This document shows, one piece after another, positions 8,257 through 18,526 of a DNA stretch of 64,000 bases. The notes below the pieces were generated by a model. The model did not search any database. It was not told the DNA's origin and worked only from the letters and a program-made list of their open reading frames with translations. Source of the DNA: Bin95 sp965220855 (lineage in GTDB: Bacteria > Pseudomonadota > Alphaproteobacteria > Bin95); contig CBDCQY010000001.1 in assembly GCA_965220855.1 (NCBI GenBank), forward strand, positions 1,922,001-1,986,000. Reading direction: 5' to 3'. How positions within the stretch are numbered: position 1 is the first letter of the stretch; each line of letters begins with the position of its first letter. The position numbers were made by a program, and so were the translations under genes.

Positions 8257-9408
8257 ATGAAACCCACGCTTCGCCCGGCGAACCCGAACTTTTCCTCCGG
8301 CCCCTGCGCCAAGCGGCCGGGCTGGACGCTCGAGGCGCTTTCGGGGGCGCTCACCGGCCGCTCGCACCGCTCGCCGCCCGGCAAGGAGAAGCTCGCGCGC
8401 GTTGTCGAGCTGAGCCGCCGGCTGCTGGAGATGCCCGAGGACTGGCGGCTCGCCATCGTGCCGGCCTCGGACACGGGCGCGGTGGAGATGGCGCTCTGGT
8501 CGCTGCTCGGCGCGCGCGGCGTCGATGTGCTGGTCTGGGAGAGCTTCGGCGCCGGCTGGGCGCTCGACATCCGGGACCAGCTGCAACTGCCGGACGTGCG
8601 CGTGCTCGAAGCCGGCTATGGCGACCTGCCGGACCTGTCGCAGGCGGATTCGGACCGCGACCTGGTGTTCGTGTGGAACGGCACCACCTCGGGCGTCCGC
8701 CTGCCGAACGCCGACTGGATCGCCCAAGACCGCGCCGGCCTCGCGATCTGCGACGCCACCTCGGCCGCCTTCGCCATGGAGCTGCCCTGGAGCAAGCTGG
8801 ATGTCGTCACCTGGTCCTGGCAGAAGGCGATCGGCGGCGAAGGCGCGCACGGCATGCTGGCGCTCGGCCCGCGCGCCGTCGCCCGGCTGCTGACCTACAC
8901 GCCGCCGCGCCCGCTGCCGAAGGTCTTTCGCCTGACGCGCCGGGGCGCGCTGATCGACGGCGCCTTCCGGGGAGAGACGCTGAACACGCCCTCCATGCTC
9001 TGCGTCGAGGATGCGCTGGACGCGCTCGCCTGGGTCGAGAGCATCGGCGGCGCGGCCGGCACCATCGCGCGCACCCGGGCCAATATGGCGGCGCTGGAGG
9101 CCTGGGTCGCGCGCACCGGCTGGATCGACTTCCTGGCCCGCGACCCGGCCGCGCGCTCGCCGAGCTCGGTCTGCCTGGCCGTCATCGACCCCCGCATTGC
9201 CGGCCTCGAGGCGGACCGGCGGGCGGCCTTCATCCGCGCGCTCGAGGCGCGCCTCGACGCCGAAGGGGTGGCGCATGACATCGCCAACCATCGCGACGCG
9301 CCGCCGAGCCTGCGCATCTGGGCCGGCCCGACGGTCGAGACCGCCGATCTGCAGGCGCTCACCCCTTGGCTGGACTGGGCGTTCGAGATGGAAGTGCGAA
9401 GGGCCTGA
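8257..9408 (+). CDS. serC: Phosphoserine aminotransferase (alphaproteobacterial type)
   Basis: A 383-residue PLP enzyme that converts 3-phosphohydroxypyruvate and glutamate to phosphoserine and 2-oxoglutarate. It also serves the matching step of pyridoxal phosphate synthesis. ATG 8257 is chosen because an AAGAG ribosome site lies just upstream and the protein then begins with MKPTLRPANPNFSSGP, typical of the family. Lys190 in WSWQKAIGGEGAHG is the PLP Schiff-base lysine, and DATSAAF (166-172) lines the cofactor site. It lies 6 nt before serA, forming a serine biosynthesis operon. Confidence 0.93.
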   Translation: MKPTLRPANPNFSSGPCAKRPGWTLEALSGALTGRSHRSPPGKEKLARVVELSRRLLEMPEDWRLAIVPASDTGAVEMALWSLLGARGVDVLVWESFGAGWALDIRDQLQLPDVRVLEAGYGDLPDLSQADSDRDLVFVWNGTTSGVRLPNADWIAQDRAGLAICDATSAAFAMELPWSKLDVVTWSWQKAIGGEGAHGMLALGPRAVARLLTYTPPRPLPKVFRLTRRGALIDGAFRGETLNTPSMLCVEDALDALAWVESIGGAAGTIARTRANMAALEAWVARTGWIDFLARDPAARSPSSVCLAVIDPRIAGLEADRRAAFIRALEARLDAEGVAHDIANHRDAPPSLRIWAGPTVETADLQALTPWLDWAFEMEVRRA

Positions 9409-9414
9409 ACCGTC

Positions 9415-10992
9415 ATGAAAAAGGTGCTGATCGCCGACCGGCTGAGCGCGCGCGCCGGCGAGATTCTGCGCGCGGCGGGGCTGGAGGTCGAAGAGGCTCC
9501 CGGCCTCGCCCCGGAAGCGCTGGCCGGGCGGATGCCGGGCGTGCACGGCCTCGCGGTGCGCTCCGCGACCCAGGTGACGGCGGAATTGCTCGCGAGCGCG
9601 CCGGACCTCGAAGCGGTCGGGCGCGCCGGCATCGGTGTGGATAATATCGACATTGCGGCCGCCACCGAGCGCGGCGTCGTGGTGATGAACACGCCCTTCG
9701 GCAACACCGTCACCACGGCCGAGCACACCATCGCCATGCTGCTGGCGCTCGCCCGCCAGATTCCCGCCGCCGACCGCTCCACCCAGGCCGGCAAGTGGGA
9801 GAAGTCGCGCTTTCTGGGCAGCGAGATCGCCGGCAAGACGCTCGGCGTCATCGGCTGCGGCAATATCGGCGCGGTGGTCTGCGCGCGGGCGCGCGGGCTG
9901 GCGATGCGGGTGGCGATCTGCGATCCCTTCATCTCCGAGGACCGCGCGCACGATCTGGGCGCGGTCAAGGTCGATCTCGACAGGCTGCTGGCCGAGGCCG
10001 ACTTCATCACCCTGCACACGCCGTTGACGCCGCAGACGCGCGGCATGATCGACAGCGCGGCGCTCGCGCGCATGAAGCCGGGCGTGCGCATCCTCAACTG
10101 CGCGCGCGGCGGCCTCGTCGTCGAGGCGGACCTCCGGGAGGCGCTCGACAGCGGCCATGTGGCGGGCGCGGCCTTCGATGTGTTCGAGACCGAGCCGGCG
10201 CACGCGAGCCCCCTCTTCGGCCATGAGAATGTGGTGGCGACGCCGCATCTGGGCGCCTCTACCGCCGAGGCGCAGGAGAATGTCGCCGTCCAGGTGGCGC
10301 AGCAGCTCGCGGCTTTCCTCGGCGCGGGCGCGATCTCCAACGCGCTCAACGCCCCCTCGGTGAGCGCGGAGGAAGCCCCGCGCCTCAAGCCCTATATGGG
10401 GCTGGCCACCGCGCTCGGGCGCTTCGTCGGCCAGATCTGCGACGACGCCATCACCGGCGTCGAGATCGCCTGGCGCGGCGATGTCGCGGAGCTGAACACC
10501 CGCCCGCTGGCCGGCCTGGTGCTCCAGGGCGTGCTGTCGGGACAGCTGGATGCGGTCAATATGGTCAATGCGCCGGTGATCGCGCGCGAGCGCGGCATCG
10601 GCGTGCGCGAGGTCTCCACCGCCGAGACCGACGGCTACCGGACGCTGATCGAGGTCCGCGCGGAGATGGGAGCGCGCAGCCGGACGGTCGGCGGCACGCT
10701 GTTCGGCGACCGGCAGCGCCTGGTCCGCGTGCAGGACATCCAGTTCGAGGCCGCCTTCGGGCGCATCATGCTGTTCGTGCGCAGCCGCGACCGGCCGGGC
10801 TTCATCGGCAGGCTGGGCACGCTGCTGGGCGAAAGCGGCGTCAATATCGCCAATTTCCATCTCGGCCGCTCGGTGGCGGGGGGCGACGCGCTTTCCCTGG
10901 TGGAGATCGACGAGGACTGCCCGGAGGCGGTGCTGGAGCGGATCGCCGCCCTGCCGGACAGCATCGACCGGCCGCAATTGCTGCGCTTCTGA
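9415..10992 (+). CDS. serA: D-3-phosphoglycerate dehydrogenase
   Basis: A 525-residue NAD-dependent dehydrogenase, the first enzyme of serine synthesis. The substrate-binding half has GRAGIGVDNIDI, the Rossmann motif is GVIGCGNIGAVV, and the catalytic Arg region is NCARGGLV. The catalytic His is in TPHLGASTAEAQ. After the catalytic core comes an allosteric substrate-binding (ASB) insert and a C-terminal ACT domain beginning around FVRSRDRPGFIG, which binds serine for feedback inhibition in related enzymes. This is the long form. It follows serC by 6 nt and is very probably co-transcribed with it. Confidence 0.96.
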   Translation: MKKVLIADRLSARAGEILRAAGLEVEEAPGLAPEALAGRMPGVHGLAVRSATQVTAELLASAPDLEAVGRAGIGVDNIDIAAATERGVVVMNTPFGNTVTTAEHTIAMLLALARQIPAADRSTQAGKWEKSRFLGSEIAGKTLGVIGCGNIGAVVCARARGLAMRVAICDPFISEDRAHDLGAVKVDLDRLLAEADFITLHTPLTPQTRGMIDSAALARMKPGVRILNCARGGLVVEADLREALDSGHVAGAAFDVFETEPAHASPLFGHENVVATPHLGASTAEAQENVAVQVAQQLAAFLGAGAISNALNAPSVSAEEAPRLKPYMGLATALGRFVGQICDDAITGVEIAWRGDVAELNTRPLAGLVLQGVLSGQLDAVNMVNAPVIARERGIGVREVSTAETDGYRTLIEVRAEMGARSRTVGGTLFGDRQRLVRVQDIQFEAAFGRIMLFVRSRDRPGFIGRLGTLLGESGVNIANFHLGRSVAGGDALSLVEIDEDCPEAVLERIAALPDSIDRPQLLRF

Positions 10993-11014
10993 CCGGGTGC
11001 GCGGGAGAAATGTC

Positions 11015-11043
11015 TTGCAGGGCCGGGCGCGGCTTGCCATGAC
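11015..11043 (+). promoter_or_regulatory. Candidate promoter for hisZ-purA
   Basis: TTGCAG at 11015-11020 and CATGAC at 11038-11043 are separated by 17 nt in the 93-nt gap between serA and hisZ. The -35 hexamer and spacing match the ppiD candidate on the other strand, which may hint at a local promoter style. The -10 is weak. Confidence 0.28.
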
Positions 11044-11085
11044 AGGCCGCCTTTACGGGCCGGGACGGCCAGGCCGGACCCGGCA

Positions 11086-12219
11086 ATGCGGACGCTCATG
11101 ACCAGCCACGCCCTCCTGCCGGCCGGACTGCGAGACGTGCTGCCGCCGGAAGCCGCCTTCGAGGCGGCGGCGGAGACGCGCCTGCTCGCCCTCTTCGCGC
11201 TCAACGGCTATGAGCGGGTCGATCCGCCGCTCGCCGAATTCGAGACCAGCTTTCTGGCGGGCGAGGGCGCGGCGATCGCCGGCGACACCTTCCGCATCAT
11301 GGACCCGGTCTCGCAGCGCATGCTGGCGCTGCGCTCCGACATGACCTTGCAGGTGGCCCGCATCGCGCGCACGCGGCTGGCGGGCGAGCCGCGCCCCTTG
11401 CGCCTCGCCTATGCCGGGCAGGTGCTGCGGGTGGGCATCGCCCAGTTGCGCAGCGAGCGGCAGCTGGCGCAGGCCGGCGTCGAGCTGATCGGCTCGGAAG
11501 AGGTGGCCGCCGACGCCGAGGTCGCGCGGCTCGCCTTCGAGGCGCTGGAGGCGCTGGGCGTGCCGGGGGTCAGCCTCGACCTCGGCGCGCCGGCGCTGGT
11601 GCGCGCCCTCCTGGCCGACGCCGAGCGGCTGGACGACGCGCCGCTCCGCGACGCGCTCGACCGCAAGGACGCCGCGGCCGTGGAGGCGCTCGGCGGGGCG
11701 CGCTTCACCGCGCTGATGGCGGCGACCGGTCCGCTGGAAACGGCGGCCGCGGCGCTGGCGGGCCTCGGCCTGCCGCCGGCGGCGGCGGCGGTCCGCGACC
11801 ATCTGCTGGAGGTCGCGGCGGCGATCGCCGCAGCCGCGCCGGAACTGCGCCTCACCATCGACCCGGTGGAGCATCGCGGCTTCGAATATTATTCCGGCGC
11901 CGCCTTCAGCCTGTTCGCGCGCGGCGGTCGCGGCGAGATCGGGCGCGGCGGGCGCTACCGCACCGACGGCGAGACCGGCACGGGCTTCACGCTCTATCTG
12001 GATGCGGTCCATCGCCTGCTGACGCCGCCGGCCCCGCGCGCCCGGCTGTTCCTGCCCTTCGGCGCGGCGGCCGCCGAGCGCCGGCGCTGGCAGGCGGACG
12101 GATGGATCACGGTATCGGGCCTCGGGCCGGGCGACGCCGAGGCCGAGGCGCGCCGGCTCGGCTGCGACTATCTCTTGGGGCCGGGCGGTCTCGAAGCGTT
12201 GAGCGGGGAGGAGGCATGA
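11086..12219 (+). CDS. hisZ: ATP phosphoribosyltransferase regulatory subunit
   Basis: A 377-residue paralogue of histidyl-tRNA synthetase that regulates the short-form HisG in the first step of histidine synthesis. It keeps the class II synthetase-like catalytic fold (LPAGLRDVLPPEA near the start, RSDMTLQVARIA, LAYAGQVLRV) and a second core segment, EHRGFEYYSGAAFSLF. It lacks a full anticodon-binding domain. ATG 11098 is an equally good start and would remove four residues. Neither start has a strong ribosome site. The TGA overlaps the purA ATG (ATGA), so the pair is coupled; hisZ next to purA is a familiar alphaproteobacterial order. Confidence 0.87.
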   Translation: MRTLMTSHALLPAGLRDVLPPEAAFEAAAETRLLALFALNGYERVDPPLAEFETSFLAGEGAAIAGDTFRIMDPVSQRMLALRSDMTLQVARIARTRLAGEPRPLRLAYAGQVLRVGIAQLRSERQLAQAGVELIGSEEVAADAEVARLAFEALEALGVPGVSLDLGAPALVRALLADAERLDDAPLRDALDRKDAAAVEALGGARFTALMAATGPLETAAAALAGLGLPPAAAAVRDHLLEVAAAIAAAAPELRLTIDPVEHRGFEYYSGAAFSLFARGGRGEIGRGGRYRTDGETGTGFTLYLDAVHRLLTPPAPRARLFLPFGAAAAERRRWQADGWITVSGLGPGDAEAEARRLGCDYLLGPGGLEALSGEEA

Positions 12220-13505
12220 CCAACGTAGCGGTGGTGGGCGCACAGTGGGGCGACGAGGGCAAGGGCAAGGTCGTCGATTGGCTGGCCGAGCGGGCCGATG
12301 TCGTGGTGCGCTTCCAGGGCGGGCACAATGCCGGCCACACGCTCCAGGTCGGCAACGAGACCTACCGGCTCTCCCTCTTGCCGTCGGGCGTGGTGCGCGG
12401 CGCGCTCTCGATCATCGGCAATGGCGTGGTGGTGGACCCCTGGGCGCTGCTGGAGGAGATCGAGCGGCTGGGCGGGCAGGGCGTGGCGATCGCCCCGGAG
12501 AAGCTGCGTCTGGCGGAGAACGCGGTGCTGATCCTGCCCTTTTACGGCATGGTGGACCGGCTGCGGGAGGAGCGGCGAGGCAGGGGGGCGATCGGCACCA
12601 CCGGGCGCGGCATCGGCGTCGCCTATGAGGACAAGGCCGGGCGCCGGGCGCTCCGCGTCGCCGACCTGGAGGACGAGGCCGGGCTGCGGGAGAAGGTCGG
12701 CCATCTGCTGGAGCATCACAATGCGCTGTTGCGCGGCTGGGGCGCGGAGGAGATCGAGCCGGAGCCGCTGATCGCCGACCTGGCCCGGCTGCGCGAGCGG
12801 CTCGCGCCTTATGTCGATTGCGTCTGGGAGCGCCTCGACGGCTTGCGCCGCGCCGGCAAGCGCATCCTGTTCGAGGGCGCGCAGGGCGCGCTGCTGGATG
12901 TCGATCACGGCACCTATCCCTTCGTCACCTCCTCCAACACCGTGGCGGCGGCTGCGGCCGTCGGCAGCGGCATGGGGCCGGGCGCGGTCGGTTATGTGCT
13001 CGGCATCGCCAAGGCCTATGCGACCAGGGTCGGCGGCGGCCCGTTCCCGACCGAGCTGCATGACGAGGTGGGCCGGCGGCTGGGGGAGCGCGGGCGGGAA
13101 TTCGGCACGGTGACCGGCCGGCCGCGCCGCTGCGGCTGGTTCGACGCCGCCGCTTTGCGCCAGGCGGTCTGCGTTTCCGGCATCGACGGCATCGCGCTCA
13201 CCAAGCTCGATGTGCTGGACGGGCTGGAGTCGCTGGAAGTCTGCACCGGCTATCGCTTGGGCGGGCGGGAGCTTGCGCGCCTGCCGGCGGGCCAGGCGGA
13301 GCAGGCGGCGATCGAGCCGGTCTATGAGCGCCTGGAGGGCTGGACGGAAAGCACGGCCGGGGCCACCAGCTGGGCCCAGCTGCCGGCGACGGCGGTGAAA
13401 TATGTGCGCCGGATAGAGGAGTTGATCGGCTGCCCCGTCGCCCTGCTCTCCACCGGCCCGGAGCGCGACGACACCATCATGATGCGCGACCCGTTCGCGG
13501 ATTAG
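12216..13505 (+). CDS. purA: Adenylosuccinate synthetase
   Basis: A 429-residue enzyme that joins IMP and aspartate with GTP to make adenylosuccinate, the branch step to AMP. The N-terminal P-loop-like GDEGKGK at 12-18 includes catalytic Asp13, and GHNAGHT follows. Later motifs are GTTGRGIGVAYEDKAGR, FEGAQGALLDVDHGTYPFVTSS and RCGWFDA. Length is normal. ATG 12216 is chosen over an in-frame upstream extension because the conserved protein begins there, it overlaps hisZ by ATGA, and GGGAGGAGG lies just upstream. The TAG overlaps the convergent rpmB stop by 4 nt, leaving no room for a separate terminator. Confidence 0.97.
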   Translation: MTNVAVVGAQWGDEGKGKVVDWLAERADVVVRFQGGHNAGHTLQVGNETYRLSLLPSGVVRGALSIIGNGVVVDPWALLEEIERLGGQGVAIAPEKLRLAENAVLILPFYGMVDRLREERRGRGAIGTTGRGIGVAYEDKAGRRALRVADLEDEAGLREKVGHLLEHHNALLRGWGAEEIEPEPLIADLARLRERLAPYVDCVWERLDGLRRAGKRILFEGAQGALLDVDHGTYPFVTSSNTVAAAAAVGSGMGPGAVGYVLGIAKAYATRVGGGPFPTELHDEVGRRLGERGREFGTVTGRPRRCGWFDAAALRQAVCVSGIDGIALTKLDVLDGLESLEVCTGYRLGGRELARLPAGQAEQAAIEPVYERLEGWTESTAGATSWAQLPATAVKYVRRIEELIGCPVALLSTGPERDDTIMMRDPFAD

Positions 13506-13822
13506 GCGACCACGACGGCCTCCTCCTCGCGCACGGCGCGCTTGGTGCGGGCCTTTTCGATGCGGCGCTTGATGCGTCGGGCCTCGGTGGTGAGCTGCGA
13601 GTCCGGGCGGCTCAGCAGGAAGGCGTCGAGGCCGCCATTATGCTCCACCGTGCGCAGGCCGTGGCTGGAGATGCGCAGCCGGACGGTCTCGCCCAGGATT
13701 TCGCTCAGCAGCGTCCTGGACTGCACATTGGGCAGGAACCGCCGGCGGGTCTTGTTGTTGGCGTGGCTGACATTGTTGCCGGTCATTACGCCCTTGCCGG
13801 TGATCGCGCAGCGCCGCGACAT
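13502..13822 (-). CDS. rpmB: 50S ribosomal protein L28
   Basis: A 106-residue large-subunit ribosomal protein. It begins MSRRCAITGKGVMTGNNVSHANN and continues with RRFLPN, RLRISSHGLRTVEHNGGLDAF and a basic C-terminal helix, all typical of alphaproteobacterial L28, which carries a C-terminal extension. The start is ATG 13822 behind a GGAGAG ribosome site. The CXXC zinc pair of some L28 proteins is absent. It converges on purA with a 4-nt overlap. Expression is probably separate from SMP-30, which ends 70 nt upstream. Confidence 0.96.
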   Translation of the reverse strand: MSRRCAITGKGVMTGNNVSHANNKTRRRFLPNVQSRTLLSEILGETVRLRISSHGLRTVEHNGGLDAFLLSRPDSQLTTEARRIKRRIEKARTKRAVREEEAVVVA

Positions 13823-13892
13823 CGCCTCACTCTCCTTCAGGGAACCGGCCTCGCCGGAATGCCGGGCGGTATAGGCAAGCCGCCCGCCGGGG

Positions 13893-14753
13893 TCAAGCGC
13901 CATCCGGCAGGCGGACGCGGCACTCGGCCAGCGCCAGCCCCGGCCGGTCGGCCCGCAGGCGGAAGACCGCGCCGCAATTCTCATGCGGCCCGCCGCGCGA
14001 GCCGGTGACGACATAGAGATCGCGAAGGCCGGGGCCGCCGAAACAGACGCTGGTCACCATCGGCAGCGGGACCGGAATGCTGGCGATCTCCTCGCCCTCG
14101 GGCGAGAACGCCGCCACCCGCCCGCCATGGGCCATCGCCACCCAGAGCGTGCCGTCGGCCGCCACGGCCATGCCGTCCGGCACATCGCCCGGCGTGCGGG
14201 CGAAGACGCGCCAGGCGGACACGCTGGCGTCCGTCCCGATGTCATAGACGCGGATCAGCTCCGCGCGCGCGTCCGCGTGGTAGAGGCGCCTTCCGTCCGG
14301 CGAGAAGCCCATGCCGTTGGTCAGCATCACGCCATCGGCCAGCGTGCGGACGCTCCCGTCGAGATCGACCCGGTGCAGATGGCCCGGCCGCACCTCCTCG
14401 CCGCCGAACACCCGGAAGGCGAGCGAGCCGGCCCAGAGGCGCCCTTCGGCGTCGGTGGTGAAATCGTTGAAGCCGATGGCCTCGGGCGTCACGTCGCTGT
14501 CGAGCAGCACTCGGCTCGGGCCGCCCTCGAAGCTCTTGAAGGCGAGATTGCGCCCGCCGACGACCAGGCCGCCGGCGCGGTGCAGCGCCATGCCGCCGAT
14601 GCCCCGGCGATGCGGAAACTGCACCGCGACCGCCCCGCTCGCCTCCAGGCGGAAGACGCCTCCGTTCGGCACATCGGAGAAATAGAGGCAGTCGCGGGCG
14701 GCGTCCCAGACCGGCCCCTCGATCAGCCCGTAGCCCGAAGCGAGTTCCTCCAT
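13893..14753 (-). CDS. SMP-30/gluconolactonase/LRE family protein
   Basis: A 286-residue predicted six-bladed beta-propeller lactonase. Candidate metal ligands of the family are visible: Glu12 in EGPVWD, the FNDFTTDAEGRLWAG segment, TNGMGFSPDGRRLY, and VPDGMAVAADGTLWVA. Such enzymes hydrolyse sugar lactones such as gluconolactone, or other esters and lactones. There is no signal peptide, so it is probably cytosolic. The neighbours are gpt (15 nt upstream on the same strand) and rpmB, which give no hint of substrate. Confidence 0.82.
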   Translation of the reverse strand: MEELASGYGLIEGPVWDAARDCLYFSDVPNGGVFRLEASGAVAVQFPHRRGIGGMALHRAGGLVVGGRNLAFKSFEGGPSRVLLDSDVTPEAIGFNDFTTDAEGRLWAGSLAFRVFGGEEVRPGHLHRVDLDGSVRTLADGVMLTNGMGFSPDGRRLYHADARAELIRVYDIGTDASVSAWRVFARTPGDVPDGMAVAADGTLWVAMAHGGRVAAFSPEGEEIASIPVPLPMVTSVCFGGPGLRDLYVVTGSRGGPHENCGAVFRLRADRPGLALAECRVRLPDGA

Positions 14754-14768
14754 TGCGCCGATCTCCCG

Positions 14769-15226
14769 TCAGCCGGCGCGCTCGGTGATCGGGATGTCGT
14801 CGTCCCAGGGGAAGACGATCCAGGTGTCCTGGCTGACCTGCGTCACGGTGGTATCGACCATCGGGCGCCCGGCCGGCTTGGCATAGACGGTGGCGAAATG
14901 CGCCTTGGGCAGCATCGCCCGCACGATCCGGGCGGTGACGCCGGTATCGACCAGATCGTCCACGATCAGCAGCCCCTCGCCATCCTCGTCCTTCAGCGCC
15001 TTCAGCACCACCGGCTCGCGCTGCTCGCGGTCGTCATAGGAGGAGATGCAGACCGTATCGACGAAGCGCAGCTCCAGCTCGCGGGCGACGATGGCCGCCG
15101 GCACCAGGCCGCCGCGCGCGATGCCGACAATGCCGCGAAACGGCCCGGCGGCGGTGAGCCGCCAGGCGAGCGCGCGCGTGTCCCGGTGGAGTTCGTCCCA
15201 AGTGACGGGAAAGGAACGCGCGGCCA

Positions 15227-15227
<1 letters not shown>
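14769..15227 (-). CDS. gpt: Xanthine-guanine phosphoribosyltransferase
   Basis: A 152-residue purine salvage enzyme that transfers ribose-5-phosphate from PRPP to xanthine or guanine. The PRPP motif LLIVDDLVDTG is at 86-96. Other matches to E. coli Gpt, which is also 152 residues, are FPVTWDELH, RGGLVPAAIVAREL, FVDTVCISSYDDREQRE, KAHFATVYAKPAGRP and QDTWIVFPWD. The ATG shares its A with the stop of the preceding acyl-CoA dehydrogenase (TGATG), so the gene is translationally coupled to a functionally unrelated enzyme. Confidence 0.93.
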
Positions 15228-16417
<1,190 letters not shown>

Positions 16418-16467
16418 GGGCGACCTCCAGCGGGGAGAAACGCCGACGAAACTAGCGCCGTCGGGCG

Positions 16468-17451
16468 TCAGGCGGAAGCGTCGCGTTGGCGGGCGAGCGC
16501 GTCCAGGAGCGCGAGCAGGGCGGCGATCTCGGCGTGGAAGTCGCGGGCCTCGTCCACCGGGTCCTCGGCCATGCCGGGCAGGACGGGGCGGCGCGTGTGC
16601 AGCTTGACCAGCGCCGTCCCCTCGCGGAGGCCGATTTCCGCCGCATCGGCCCCGGCCGCCGCCGCAAGCCGCCCGAGCGGCTCCGCCAGCGCTCCGAGCC
16701 TCTCCGCGTCCTCGGCATCCGTCGCCCAGACCTCCAGCGCGCCGGAGCCGCGCCGGCGCAGCTCCGGCATTTTGGCGCTGAGGTCCGCAAACCATTTCAT
16801 CGCCGCCGAACGCTCGGTCAGGCCGAGCGCGAAGCCGCGCGCCGGCGCCAGCCCCTCGACCGCCAGCACCGCGCCCCGGAACACCTCCTCCACCTTGCCG
16901 GAGGTCACCAGCGCCTCCAGCTTGGCCGGCCCCCCTCGGGTGAGCGCGGCGCGGGCGTAGCCGAACACCAGCCCCCGATGCGCGCCGCGCACCAGGTCGC
17001 CGCCGCCATAGTCCGACCAGCGCCCGAAGAGCCGCGAGGCGACGAGTTCCGCCTCCGCGATGCGCCCGCCCGGCGCATAGTCGAAATCGCCGAGGCTCTC
17101 CAGCACCAGCGGCGCCAGCGCGCTCTTCTCGCTCAGCAGTTGTTTCCGGGAGGGCGCCAGCGCCCACACCAGCAGCGCGGCGAAACTGGCGACGCCCGCG
17201 ACCGTCAGCAGCTGGAAGCGGCTCTCGCCCATATGCCAGCCGCCGGCCCAGGCGAGGATCAGCGCGAGCGCGAAGGAGGAGCCCGCCGCGAGCGTGGTGA
17301 GGCCGCGCCGACGCAGCATCCGCGCGGTCGCCGCCCGACGCTCGCTCGCGAGCGCGGCGGCCTCCCTGAGCTCCCGGCCGGAAAGCGCCGCGCTCACGCG
17401 GCTCTCCGGCGAAGTCGGTCGATCGGTCGCGCAGGCCCCATGGGCGCGCAT
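16468..17451 (-). CDS. DUF3137-like membrane protein
   Basis: A 327-residue protein with two closely spaced hydrophobic segments at about 51-69 and 80-97, then a soluble region with the pattern EEVFRGAVLAVEG that resembles DUF3137 proteins. Function is unknown. The start is uncertain. ATG 17451 has AAGG five nt upstream, but GTG 17397 (309 residues) has a better GGAGAG site and removes a non-conserved N-terminus. It diverges from panE across an 89-nt gap and ends 50 nt before the acyl-CoA dehydrogenase start, so the two may be co-transcribed. Confidence 0.7.
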   Translation of the reverse strand: MRAHGACATDRPTSPESRVSAALSGRELREAAALASERRAATARMLRRRGLTTLAAGSSFALALILAWAGGWHMGESRFQLLTVAGVASFAALLVWALAPSRKQLLSEKSALAPLVLESLGDFDYAPGGRIAEAELVASRLFGRWSDYGGGDLVRGAHRGLVFGYARAALTRGGPAKLEALVTSGKVEEVFRGAVLAVEGLAPARGFALGLTERSAAMKWFADLSAKMPELRRRGSGALEVWATDAEDAERLGALAEPLGRLAAAAGADAAEIGLREGTALVKLHTRRPVLPGMAEDPVDEARDFHAEIAALLALLDALARQRDASA

Positions 17452-17540
17452 GTTAGCCTTTTCGGGCGCAAGCGGGCAGCAGGCGGCGGCGCTGTTATGA
17501 TGGCGCGCGAGGGGACGGGTTTCGCGGGGGAAAGCCGGCG

Positions 17541-18506
17541 GTGAAGGTTGCGGTTTACGGCGCGGGCGCGATTGGCGGGCATCTCGCCATGTCGCTCGCC
17601 GGCGCGGGCGCGGAGGTCTCGGTGGTGGCGCGGGGCGCGCATCTGGAGGCGATCCGGGCGGACGGGCTGCGCATGGGCGAGCGCGTGGCGCGCCTGCCGG
17701 CGAGCGACAGGCCCGCCGATCTCGGGCCGCAGGACGCCGTGTTCCTGACGCTGAAGAGCCATCAGCTGCCGGCGGCGCTCGCCGGGCTGGGCGCGCTGCT
17801 CGGGCCGGAGACGGTCGTCGTCACCGCCATGAACGGGCTGCCCTTCTGGTATTTCCACGGTCGGGGCGGGGGGCGCCTCGAGAGCGTCGATCCGGGCGGG
17901 CGCATCGCGGCGGCGGTCGGCCCCGAGCGGGCCATCGGCTGCATCACCTTCGTGGCCGCGGAAGTGGCGCGCCCGGGCGTGGTGCACCACACCGGCGGGG
18001 CCGAATATACCCTGGGCGAGCCGGGCGGCGGCCGCTCGCCGCGCCTTGAGGCGCTGGCGGAGATGCTGCAGGCGGGCGGCATCGAGGCCCGGATCAGCGA
18101 CGATATCCGCGCGGATATCTGGATGAAGCTGCTCGGCAATGTCTCGGTCAGCCCGGTTTCGGCGCTGACCGGCGCATCGGTCGGCGAGGCGGCGGGCGAT
18201 GCGGATGCGCGCGCCGTGCTGCGCCAGGCGATGGCGGAGTGCAAGGCGGTGGCGCTGGCCGACGGCTTCGAGATTCCCATCGACATCGAGGCCCGCATCG
18301 ACAGGACCGCCAGCTTCACCGGCCACCGCCCCTCCATGCTGCAGGATGTGGACCGCGGCCGCGCGCCCGAGATCGACCCCATCCTCGGCTCCGTCCGCGA
18401 ACTCGGCCGCACCCTCGGCGTCCCGACCCCGGTGCTGGATGCGCTTTACGCGCTGGTGAAGTTGCGCACGGAATCCCGCAGCCGGCCGGAAGCCGCGCAC
18501 CCGTGA
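17541..18506 (+). CDS. panE: 2-dehydropantoate 2-reductase
   Basis: A 321-residue NADPH-dependent ketopantoate reductase of the pantothenate pathway. It starts at GTG 17541 and opens with the Rossmann motif GAGAIGG (7-13). The catalytic Lys196 is in DIWMKLLGN, and the C-terminal domain has SFTGHRPSMLQDV and GRAPEIDPI, matching ApbA/PanE C-terminal sequence. Genomes often carry several paralogues acting on other 2-keto acids, so the exact substrate is inferred. It is followed after 20 nt by a CoA-transferase and a CoA hydratase, so a role in that module is also possible. Confidence 0.85.
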   Translation: MKVAVYGAGAIGGHLAMSLAGAGAEVSVVARGAHLEAIRADGLRMGERVARLPASDRPADLGPQDAVFLTLKSHQLPAALAGLGALLGPETVVVTAMNGLPFWYFHGRGGGRLESVDPGGRIAAAVGPERAIGCITFVAAEVARPGVVHHTGGAEYTLGEPGGGRSPRLEALAEMLQAGGIEARISDDIRADIWMKLLGNVSVSPVSALTGASVGEAAGDADARAVLRQAMAECKAVALADGFEIPIDIEARIDRTASFTGHRPSMLQDVDRGRAPEIDPILGSVRELGRTLGVPTPVLDALYALVKLRTESRSRPEAAHP

Positions 18507-18526
18507 GTCGGGATCGGAAGGCAGAC

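Noticed and set aside
8026..11040. Minus-strand open frame of 1004 codons over serC-serA
   Set aside because: Low-complexity Arg/Ala-rich shadow; serC and serA on the other strand are unambiguous.
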